From contig NZ_BDCM01000014.1 of assembly GCF_001613505.1 (NCBI RefSeq), forward strand, positions 558,001 through 622,000: DNA of 64,000 nt, given 5' to 3'. The notes under the pieces are model-generated. The model made no database searches. It worked only from the letters and a program-made list of their open reading frames with translations, and was not told the DNA's origin. Below are positions 8,716-16,160 of this stretch, piece by piece; position 1 is the first letter of the stretch, and each line of letters begins with the position of its first letter. Made by a program: the position numbers and the translations under genes. The stretch is from Nocardia mikamii NBRC 108933 (lineage in GTDB: Bacteria; Actinomycetota; Actinomycetes; Mycobacteriales; Mycobacteriaceae).

Positions 8716-8982
8716 TCAGGCCTGCGCCGGCTCCGGTACCACGATGTTGACGGTCTTGCGGCCACGCTTGGTGCCGAACTGGACCGCGCCCGCCTCGAGG
8801 GCGAACAGTGTGTCGTCACCGCCACGACCGACGTTGACGCCGGGGTGGAAGTGGGTTCCGCGCTGGCGAACCAGGATCTCACCGGCCTTGACGGCCTGGC
8901 CGCCGAAGCGCTTCACGCCGAGCCGCTGAGCATTGGAATCGCGACCGTTGCGAGAGCTGGACGCACCCTTCTTATGTGCCAT
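8716..8982 (-). CDS. rpmA: 50S ribosomal protein L27
   Basis: 88 residues starting MAHKKGASSSRNGRDS and containing RFGGQAVKAGEILVRQRGT, diagnostic of bL27, whose N-terminal tail reaches the peptidyl transferase centre. There is no Firmicutes-type cleavable N-terminal extension. It follows rplU by 48 bp and is cotranscribed with it. Confidence 0.98.
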   Translation of the reverse strand: MAHKKGASSSRNGRDSNAQRLGVKRFGGQAVKAGEILVRQRGTHFHPGVNVGRGGDDTLFALEAGAVQFGTKRGRKTVNIVVPEPAQA

Positions 8983-9030
8983 GGCTGAAAACTCCTCGAT
9001 TCGAAACCGGGTGGTTTCGCTAGGTCGAAA

Positions 9031-9342
9031 TTACTTGATGCCGGTGACCTTCAGGACCGTCAGCTTCTGACGGTGGCCCTGACGCTTGTGGTAGCCGGTC
9101 TTGTTCTTGAACTTGTGGATCCGGATCTTCGGGCCCTTGGTCTGCTCGACCACTTCGGCGGACACCGAAACCTTGGCCAGCTTGTCGGCATCGGTAGTCA
9201 GCTCGGCGCCGTCAACCACCAGCACCGGCGACAGCGATACGGCCGTGCCCGGTTCACCCTCGATCTTCTCGACCTTCACCAGGTCACCGACCGCGACCTT
9301 GTACTGCTTTCCGCCGGTCTTGACGATCGCGTACGTTGCCAT
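9031..9342 (-). CDS. rplU: 50S ribosomal protein L21
   Basis: 103 residues from ATG 9342 (MATYAIVKTGGKQYKVAVGD), the normal length of bL21, with the conserved KNKTGYHKRQGHRQ segment near the C-terminus. GAGGG lies 9-13 bases upstream of this ATG, which decides the start over the TTG at 9366. First gene of the rplU-rpmA(-obgE) unit. Confidence 0.98.
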   Translation of the reverse strand: MATYAIVKTGGKQYKVAVGDLVKVEKIEGEPGTAVSLSPVLVVDGAELTTDADKLAKVSVSAEVVEQTKGPKIRIHKFKNKTGYHKRQGHRQKLTVLKVTGIK

Positions 9343-9623
9343 CGGTCGGCTGCCCTCTTTCCTCAACTAGTGCTCGGCACTCTGCTCCTACGGCCGCCTG
9401 CCGGTGGACACCGGAAACCGCCGTACGACTGGTCTGATAGTCACCGCCGCCTCGGTACTTCTTCCGCACCGGAGGGCTCGTTTCGAGCCGGATCTCATGA
9501 CAGCGCAGCGTTTTCTCAACACAACACGGTGCTGTCACCGGGCAGCGACTGTCCAAGATTACAGGACTGCCACCCCCCGCACCAAACCGGGTCGCCGCCA
9601 CCGCGAACGCGGTCCGCCGCGGC
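9343..9623 (-). promoter_or_regulatory. rplU upstream region: promoter and structured leader
   Basis: No gene in this stretch. On the minus strand it has several short hairpins, including CCGGTG-TC-CACCGG about 50-60 bases before rplU. AT-richer stretches (TTGTGTTGAGAAAAC and TGTAATCTTGG) could hold the promoter. A leader binding L21 would fit the usual autogenous control of ribosomal operons, but I cannot match a known leader motif. Confidence 0.35.
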
Positions 9624-9648
9624 GCCCCGCCCGTCGTGCGGGCGGGGC
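9624..9648 (-). terminator. GC-rich hairpin downstream of rne
   Basis: GCCCCGCCCG, loop TCGTG, CGGGCGGGGC: a 10-bp perfect stem 34 bases past the rne stop. It lacks a U tract, as is common in actinobacteria. Confidence 0.6.
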
Positions 9649-9681
9649 CTGTGCTGCGAGTTCTCCGGTCCGGCGACCGGA

Positions 9682-12600
9682 TCAGTTCGGCGATTCCGGC
9701 GCGCCCGCGGCTCGCCCGGCGGCCCGGCGACGGGTCCGCTGCCGCGGGGCCACCTCGGCCGGAGCCAGCTCGTCGAGCGAGAACTTCGGCGCGCTGTCCT
9801 GGTCGGCGTCGGTCAGCACGAAGACCGCGCCCCGGCTGTCGGTCGACGGAGCCGACGCGGTGCGCGCCACCCGGCGACGGCCACGACGGGCACCCGTTTC
9901 CGGAGCCTGCTCGGCGGGCTTCGTGTCGGCCGGTGCGGGAGTGACCGCGGACTCGGCCGACGCCGCCTGTGCTCCGGCCCGGGCGGCCACCGCGGGCCGC
10001 TCGGGCTCCGGGACCGGCTCGGCAGCGGGTTCGGCCGCCACCGGCTCGGTGCCGACTCGTTCGGCGACCACCTGTTCGGCGACCACCGGCTCGGCCGCTT
10101 CCACCTCGACGGACTCGGCTTCGGCGACCTCGGCCGCCGCGGCCCGTCCGCGTCCCCGGCGCGAAACCCGTGAATCCTTGGCCTGCGGCCGCGATTGCGT
10201 CTTCGCCTCGACCGGCGCACCGGCCTCGGCCGGCTCGTCGTCGGAGTGATGCGCGGCCATCGCGAGCGCGACCGGATGAGCGCGCTTGGCGGCCGCATCC
10301 TCCTCGGGATGCGCATCCGCGGTGTCCGGCGCGGCGGTGCTCGCCTGCTTGACGTCCTTGTCGCGGTCCTTGTCCTTGCGGCGGCGACGGCCTTCGCGGC
10401 GGCCGGACCCCTCCTCGGCGGGTGCGGTCTCGACCGGATAGTTGTGCACGATGATGCCGCGGCCGTGGCAGTGCTCACAGGTGGTGGAGAACGCCTCGAC
10501 CAGACCGGTGCCCAGCTTCTTGCGGGTCATCTGGACCAGGCCGAGCGAGGTGACCTCCGACACCTGATGGCGGGTGCGGTCGCGCCCGAGCGCCTCGGTC
10601 AGGCGGCGCAGCACCAGATCCCGGTTGGATTCCAGCACCATATCGATGAAGTCGACGACGATCATGCCGCCGATATCGCGCAACCGCATCTGGCGCACGA
10701 TCTCCTCGGCGGCCTCCAGATTGTTGCGGGTGACCGTTTCTTCCAGGTTGCTGCCACCGGATCCGGTGAATTTGCCGGTGTTGACGTCGATCACGGTCAT
10801 CGCCTCGGTGCGGTCGATGACCAGGGTGCCACCGGAGGGCAGCCACACCTTGCGATCGAGCGCCTTCGCCAGCTGCTCGTCGATGCGCAGGTTTCCGAAG
10901 ACGTCCACGCCGTTGTTGTCGTAGCGCTCGACCCGGGCCAGCATGTCCGGAGCGACGGTGCGGACGTAGTTCTCGACCGTCGTCCACGCCCGGTCGCCCT
11001 CGATGACCAGCTTGGAGAAGTCCTCGTTGAACAGGTCCCGGACGACCTTCACCAGCAGGTCCGGCTCTTCGTACAGGGTCTTCGGCGCGCCCGACCCGTT
11101 CTCGGCCTGCTTCTCGATGGTCTTCCAGGTGGCCTGCAGCCGCTCGACATCGCGGGCCAGCTCGGTCTCGCTCACACCCTCGGACGCGGTACGGATGATC
11201 ACTCCGGCGTCCTGCGGGACGATGTCGCGCAGGATCTCCTTGAGCCGCTTGCGCTCGGTGTCGGGCAGTTTGCGGCTGATACCGGTCGAGGTCCCGCCCG
11301 GGACATAGACCAGGAAGCGACCAGCCAGGCTGATCTGCGTGGTCAGCCGAGCGCCCTTGTGCCCGACCGGATCCTTGCTGACCTGCACCAGGACGGTGTC
11401 GCCGGGTTTGAGGGCCTGCTCGATCTTGCGTTCCTTGCCGCCGAGCCCGGCGGCCTCCCAGTTCACCTCACCGGCGTAGAGCACGCCGTTGCGGCCGCGG
11501 CCGATGTCGACGAACGCCGCCTCCATGCTGGGCAGCACGTTTTGCACCTTGCCCAGGTAGACGTTGCCGACCATCGACGCCGTGCCGGTGTTGGTGACGA
11601 AGTGCTCGACCAGGATGTTGTCCTCGAGCACCGCCACCTGGGTGGTCGCACCGACATGCGAATGCTCGCCGGCCGGGAACGACTTCTCGCGCACCACCAT
11701 GACCCGGTCGACCGCCTCGCGGCGGGCCAGGAATTCCGATTCGGTGAGGATCGGCGGGCGACGGCGACCGGCCTCGCGACCGTCGCGACGGCGCTGCCGC
11801 TTGGCCTCCAGCCGGGTCGACCCGCTGATGCCCTGCACCTCGTCGACCGTGCGGCGCTTGTTACGCGGTTCCCGCTCGTGCACGACCGTGTTCGGCGGAT
11901 CGTCGTCGGCGGGCTCGGATTCGTTGTCCTCACCGGCCTTGCGGCGACGGCGACGACGGCGACGGCGGGTGGAACCCTCCGGCGTCGAACCCGAGTCGTC
12001 GTCGTTCTCCTCGCCGGTCTGCTCGGCGGCGGTCTCCTCGGCGGATTCGTCGGACTCGGCGTGCGCCTCGGCGTCCTCGTCGTCGGATTCGTCGTCCGAC
12101 TCGTGATCGGCGTGCTGTTCGCCCCGGCCCCGGCCGCGACCGCGGCGGCCCCGGCGGCGGCGACGCGAACGACCACCGTCCTCCTGCTCGTCGCGCGACT
12201 GCTCGTCGTCCCAGTCGCCGGATTCGGTCTCGGTCTCTGCTGCCGCGACGGTCTCGGGCTCGGCGGGGGCTTTCTCCGGCGCGGGTTCGGCGGCCTTTTC
12301 GGTGGCCTTCTCACCGGCTTTCTCAGCGGCCTTTTCGGCGGCCTTTTCGGCGGCTTCGGCCTCGCGCTCGGCACGCCGGCGGCGGCGCATCTCCTCGGCG
12401 GCGGCGGCATCCGGCGGCAGGAACAGCGGCGCGGCCGCGATACTCGCCGGCTCGAAGACGACCGGCTCCTCGCGCTGCGCGGCAGGCTGCTGGAACGGGC
12501 TGGTGAACAGCGATGTGTGCGGCACCGATTCGGCCTCGGCCGATGCCGCGGGCGACTCTGCCGCTACCGGCGATTCCGATGTCACCGCGGGGTTCGCGGT

Positions 12601-13095
12601 GCCAGGGGTCTCGCCGACGTCCGCGGCCCGCACGGTGTCGGCGACCTCGGGTTCGGCGACCGCGGTGGATGCGCCGGACTCGCTCGGCTCGGGCTCGCCG
12701 GACGTATCCGGCGCGGTGACGGTCTGCGCGGTATCGGCCGCGGCGGTGGATGTGGTCGCCGGAGACGCACTCTCGGCGCGTGCCGGAGCAGGCGTCTCGG
12801 CCTGTCCGGTGGCGAGCTCGGTCACCGGTTGCCCGGTGCCGGCCTGTGGGGGAACGAGCGCGTCGCGCACGGATTCGGCGACGGTCCGGTCCAGGCTGGA
12901 TTGGGCGCTGCGAGCTTCGGCACCCAGTTCGGTCAGATGGGCAAGGATGCGTTTGCTGGTGGTACCCAGAAGTTTCGCCAGCGCGTGCACCCGGATACGT
13001 TCGGGCAACTGCGCTGCCTCCCCTACCCCGGCCACCTCGGTAGAGGTGGAATCACCATTGCTCTGCGACGTTCCTTGCGGCTCTTGATCGGCCAC
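9682..13095 (-). CDS. rne: ribonuclease E/G with N-terminal IF2_N domain
   Basis: 1137 residues, GTG start. Order of parts: an IF2_N-like helical module at about 28-80 (RIRVHALAKLLGTTSKRIL, otherwise known from initiation factor 2); a long disordered Ala/Glu/Arg-rich region to about 460 with arginine patches; the S1 and RNase E core at about 460-880, with Mg-binding VIDVNTG and VVDFIDM and the Zn-link CEHC; then a second disordered tail with an RVSRRGRGRAA patch. It starts 5'-monophosphate-dependent mRNA decay and rRNA processing; the tails are the expected contact sites for degradosome partners. It lies between rplU and ndk as Rv2444c does, without the dctA found there in M. tuberculosis. 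Confidence 0.95.
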   Translation of the reverse strand: MADQEPQGTSQSNGDSTSTEVAGVGEAAQLPERIRVHALAKLLGTTSKRILAHLTELGAEARSAQSSLDRTVAESVRDALVPPQAGTGQPVTELATGQAETPAPARAESASPATTSTAAADTAQTVTAPDTSGEPEPSESGASTAVAEPEVADTVRAADVGETPGTANPAVTSESPVAAESPAASAEAESVPHTSLFTSPFQQPAAQREEPVVFEPASIAAAPLFLPPDAAAAEEMRRRRRAEREAEAAEKAAEKAAEKAGEKATEKAAEPAPEKAPAEPETVAAAETETESGDWDDEQSRDEQEDGGRSRRRRRGRRGRGRGRGEQHADHESDDESDDEDAEAHAESDESAEETAAEQTGEENDDDSGSTPEGSTRRRRRRRRRKAGEDNESEPADDDPPNTVVHEREPRNKRRTVDEVQGISGSTRLEAKRQRRRDGREAGRRRPPILTESEFLARREAVDRVMVVREKSFPAGEHSHVGATTQVAVLEDNILVEHFVTNTGTASMVGNVYLGKVQNVLPSMEAAFVDIGRGRNGVLYAGEVNWEAAGLGGKERKIEQALKPGDTVLVQVSKDPVGHKGARLTTQISLAGRFLVYVPGGTSTGISRKLPDTERKRLKEILRDIVPQDAGVIIRTASEGVSETELARDVERLQATWKTIEKQAENGSGAPKTLYEEPDLLVKVVRDLFNEDFSKLVIEGDRAWTTVENYVRTVAPDMLARVERYDNNGVDVFGNLRIDEQLAKALDRKVWLPSGGTLVIDRTEAMTVIDVNTGKFTGSGGSNLEETVTRNNLEAAEEIVRQMRLRDIGGMIVVDFIDMVLESNRDLVLRRLTEALGRDRTRHQVSEVTSLGLVQMTRKKLGTGLVEAFSTTCEHCHGRGIIVHNYPVETAPAEEGSGRREGRRRRKDKDRDKDVKQASTAAPDTADAHPEEDAAAKRAHPVALAMAAHHSDDEPAEAGAPVEAKTQSRPQAKDSRVSRRGRGRAAAAEVAEAESVEVEAAEPVVAEQVVAERVGTEPVAAEPAAEPVPEPERPAVAARAGAQAASAESAVTPAPADTKPAEQAPETGARRGRRRVARTASAPSTDSRGAVFVLTDADQDSAPKFSLDELAPAEVAPRQRTRRRAAGRAAGAPESPN

Positions 13096-13734
13096 GAAAT
13101 CTCCTCGGGCCCCCGGGCGCGTCCCACTCGTACGAGAGTGACGCGGCCGACGCGGGGGCGCTGTCCGTTCGCCTCACGCCTGTGGCGCAAGGTCTGATGG
13201 TCTCGCCCCGCGTGCCCCGTTATCACCTGTCGTACGTCGTTCGGGCTAACTGGTCACGCGGCGCCTGGCTGTTGGCTTTCACACCTGAGCTCGAGCGCTC
13301 ATCCAGCGTGCCGCCGAACAGCCGAGTCTTGGAACCGTCCGGGGCAGCGATGATCGGCGTCGAGCCGCGGTGCCATTCGGTTGCGTTCGCCACCTGCCCC
13401 GATAGGCGGGCGTCGATCACATCCGCTTCCAGTATCCCACACAGCGACCCACTGGTATGTCATCGGAGCGTGCCCGGCCCGTTTCCGGGGCCCGACCGGG
13501 GAGACTTTCCTACACCTGAGTAGGTCTTTTCCGCCGGATGCGGAGCACCCGCTGGAGTGTCGCCGCGACCAACGGGCAAATGATCACGGAGGGCCCGGGA
13601 AACCCCACCGACCACAGCGAGATCACCCACCCGGTCGTGAACCGAAACTGGGACGCAACCGAATCGCGCCCCGCACGGAGCGAGTCTTACGAGCGACCGT
13701 TCGCGGGAGCGAAGCGGAGGCCGAACGACACAGC
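13096..13734 (-). promoter_or_regulatory. rne upstream region; no gene seen
   Basis: 639 bases without a credible CDS: short open frames on both strands lack ribosome sites and family resemblance. It presumably carries the rne promoter and a long 5' leader on the minus strand; a GATACT-like -10 (reverse complement of 13431-13436) is the best candidate. RNase E often controls its own mRNA through such a leader. A weak stem (CCTAC-ACCTGA-GTAGG at about 13509-13524, followed by TCTTTT) reads in the plus direction. Confidence 0.4.
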
Positions 13735-14136
13735 CTAGAACCAGAGCGCGATCTCGCGCTTCGCGGATTCGGGGGAATCGGAGCCGTGCACGAGGTTGAA
13801 CTGGGTTTCCAGGGCGTAGTCGCCGCGGATGCTGCCGGGGACGGCCTTCTCGACGGGGTCGGTGCCACCGGCGAGCTGGCGGAAGGCGGCGATGGCGCGC
13901 GGACCCTCGAGGATGGCCGCGACGACCGGGCCGGAGGTGATGAATTCGATCAGCGAGCCGTAGAACGGCTTGTCGGCGTGTTCGGCGTAGTGGGCGGCGG
14001 CACGTTCCTCGGAAACCTGCTCGAGCTTGAGGGCCGCGATCTTCAGGCCTTTGCGTTCGATGCGGGTGATGATCTCACCAACCAGGCCTCGGGCCACGCC
14101 GTCCGGCTTGATGAGTACCAACGTCTGCTCAGTCAC
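13735..14136 (-). CDS. ndk: nucleoside diphosphate kinase
   Basis: 133 residues, slightly short but complete. MTEQTLVLIKPDGVARGL at the N-terminus and the active-site histidine in NLVHGSDSPESA identify NDK, which equilibrates NTP pools through a phosphohistidine. It sits between rne and the DUF4233 gene, matching Rv2445c. Confidence 0.98.
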   Translation of the reverse strand: MTEQTLVLIKPDGVARGLVGEIITRIERKGLKIAALKLEQVSEERAAAHYAEHADKPFYGSLIEFITSGPVVAAILEGPRAIAAFRQLAGGTDPVEKAVPGSIRGDYALETQFNLVHGSDSPESAKREIALWF

Positions 14137-14181
14137 GGCGACACTCTAACCGGCGCTGCCACCGGATTCCGAACCGAGCCG

Positions 14182-14685
14182 TCAGGACGAGCCCTGCATC
14201 CGCTGGCTGGGCAGCAGACCCTGGTCCATGCGGCGTTTGACGTCGGAGCGCAGCACCAGAATGAAAGCCCACACCGCCGCGAACACGACGCCGATGATGC
14301 CGATCGACAGATGAATGAACCCACCGGCCAGCACCAGCACCTGCAGGCCGAGATTGAACGGCACGGCCCAGGAGCGACGCTGCATTCCGGAGCCGACGAA
14401 CATCAGGACGGCCAGGCCGACCAGGTAGGTCACCGACCACCAGCTGAGTCCGCCGCCGACGGCCCCGACCACCGGCAGCGCCAGCAGCACGGTGATGGCC
14501 TCGAGTACCAGCGCGCCGGCCATCACACCGCGAAAACCCTTCCACGGGTCGGTCGCGGGCGCGGGTACACCCTGCTTCGGCGCCTCGCCGCGCACATCGT
14601 CCTCGCTACCCACGTCGCCTCCTCCGCGCCCGCTCGCCGATGCCCTCGACACCAGCTTCCCACCGTCTGCGGCCCGCTGCTTCAC
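14182..14685 (-). CDS. DUF4233 family membrane protein
   Basis: 167 residues: a hydrophilic N-terminus of about 50 residues, then four hydrophobic segments (about 53-75, 80-97, 105-124, 126-145), and a basic C-terminus. The family (Rv2446c in M. tuberculosis) is uncharacterised and conserved in the folC-ndk interval of actinobacteria. Its GTG start overlaps the folC stop (GTGA), so its translation is coupled to folC. Function unknown. Confidence 0.8.
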   Translation of the reverse strand: MKQRAADGGKLVSRASASGRGGGDVGSEDDVRGEAPKQGVPAPATDPWKGFRGVMAGALVLEAITVLLALPVVGAVGGGLSWWSVTYLVGLAVLMFVGSGMQRRSWAVPFNLGLQVLVLAGGFIHLSIGIIGVVFAAVWAFILVLRSDVKRRMDQGLLPSQRMQGSS

Positions 14686-16160
14686 GCGGGGTCCTTCCCG
14701 AACAGCGAGCGCGCCGTGCCCGCGGTGACCACCGAGCCGGTGACCACGATGCCCGCGCCGGATACCGGTTCGCCGGCGTCTCCCGCTTCCTCGGCGATGG
14801 CGATGGCGGTTTCGACCGCATCGGCGAGGCTGTTCGCGGTGACGACTCGCTCGTCGCCGAAGCGCTGGACGGCCAGGTCTGCGAGTTCGTCGACGCCGAG
14901 CGCCCGCGGTGAGCCGTTGGTGGTGACGACGATCTCGTCCAGCACTGGCTCCAGCGCGGCGAGGATGCCCGCCGCGTCCTTGTCGGAGAGCACCGCGACC
15001 ACACCCACCAACTTGCGGAAGTCGAATTCCTCGGTGAGCGTCGCGGCGAGCGCCCGCGCACCGGCGGGGTTGTGTGCGGCGTCGATGAAGATGGTGGGCG
15101 CGCTGCGCATCCGCTCCATCCGGCCGGGGCTCACCGCCGCGGCGAATCCGGCCCGCACCGCGTCGATGTCGAGCTGCTTCTGCGAGCCGGCACCGAAGAA
15201 CGCCTCCACCGCGGCCAGCGCCAGCGCCGCGTTGTGCGCCTGGTGTTCGCCGTGCAGCGGCAGGAAGATCTCGTCGTAGACCCCGCCGAGCCCCTGGATC
15301 TCGAGCACCTGACCGCCGATCGCGACCCGACGCGACAGCACCCGGAACTCGGAACCGGCACGAGCGACCGCGGCATCTGCCTCCACCGCGCGCCGCAGCA
15401 GCACCTCCATCGCCTCGGGTTCCTGCTCGGCGATGATGGCGACGGTGTCGCGCGGAATCAGCAGATCCTGCGGCGACTTCTTGATGATCCCGGCCTTCTC
15501 TCCGGCGATCGACGCCAGATCCGGGCCCAGATAGTCGGTGTGGTCCAGCCCGATCGGTGTGATCACCGCGACCTGCCCGTCGATGACGTTGGTCGCGTCC
15601 CAGGTGCCGCCCATCCCGGTCTCGACGACCGCGACATCGACCGGCGCCTCGGCGAACGCGGCGTACGCCATCGCCACGAGGACCTCGAATTTGCTCATCC
15701 GTGGTCCCGGCCCGTCGCCGAGGGCGCCGTCGGTCGAGCGCGCGTCGATCATCTCGACGTAGGGCAGCAGTTCCCGGTAGATCTCGACGTAGCGGGCCGG
15801 CGTGATCGGCGCGTTGTCGACGGCGATGCGTTCGGTCGCCAGTTGCAGATGCGGGCTGGTGAACCGGCCGGTGCGCCGGTGCAGTGCCGTGAGCAGCGCG
15901 TCGACCATCCGGGTGACCGAGGTCTTGCCGTTGGTACCGGCGATGTGGATGGCGGGATAGCTCTGCTGCGGGGAACCGAGCAGATCCATCAGGGTCGCGA
16001 TCCGGGTCAGCGACGGCTCGATCTTGGTTTCGCCCCAGCGCTGGTCGAGTTCGGCCTCGACCAGCGCCATTTCGGCGAGGTCGACCGGCGAGGGACCGGT
16101 GCGCAGCCGGTCCGCACCGCCCGCGAGCGGTTCGTGGTCGAAACCTTCACCGCCGCTCAC
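14682..16160 (-). CDS. folC: bifunctional folylpolyglutamate/dihydrofolate synthase
   Basis: 492 residues from GTG 16160, which overlaps the valS stop (GTGA). The reading frame stays open upstream, antisense in origin to valS. Mur-ligase fold: AGTNGKTS (P loop, about residues 76-83), FTSPHL, VVETGMGG and LDHTDYLG, and a C-terminal domain with FIDAAHNPAGARAL. It adds glutamates to folates and, in many bacteria, also makes dihydrofolate. valS-folC-DUF4233 form a tightly overlapped operon. Confidence 0.95.
   Translation of the reverse strand: MSGGEGFDHEPLAGGADRLRTGPSPVDLAEMALVEAELDQRWGETKIEPSLTRIATLMDLLGSPQQSYPAIHIAGTNGKTSVTRMVDALLTALHRRTGRFTSPHLQLATERIAVDNAPITPARYVEIYRELLPYVEMIDARSTDGALGDGPGPRMSKFEVLVAMAYAAFAEAPVDVAVVETGMGGTWDATNVIDGQVAVITPIGLDHTDYLGPDLASIAGEKAGIIKKSPQDLLIPRDTVAIIAEQEPEAMEVLLRRAVEADAAVARAGSEFRVLSRRVAIGGQVLEIQGLGGVYDEIFLPLHGEHQAHNAALALAAVEAFFGAGSQKQLDIDAVRAGFAAAVSPGRMERMRSAPTIFIDAAHNPAGARALAATLTEEFDFRKLVGVVAVLSDKDAAGILAALEPVLDEIVVTTNGSPRALGVDELADLAVQRFGDERVVTANSLADAVETAIAIAEEAGDAGEPVSGAGIVVTGSVVTAGTARSLFGKDPA

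Noticed and set aside
10195..13197. 1000-residue open frame opposite rne
   Set aside because: It is a high-GC antisense shadow of a certain gene; the translation is low-complexity and lacks any family motif.
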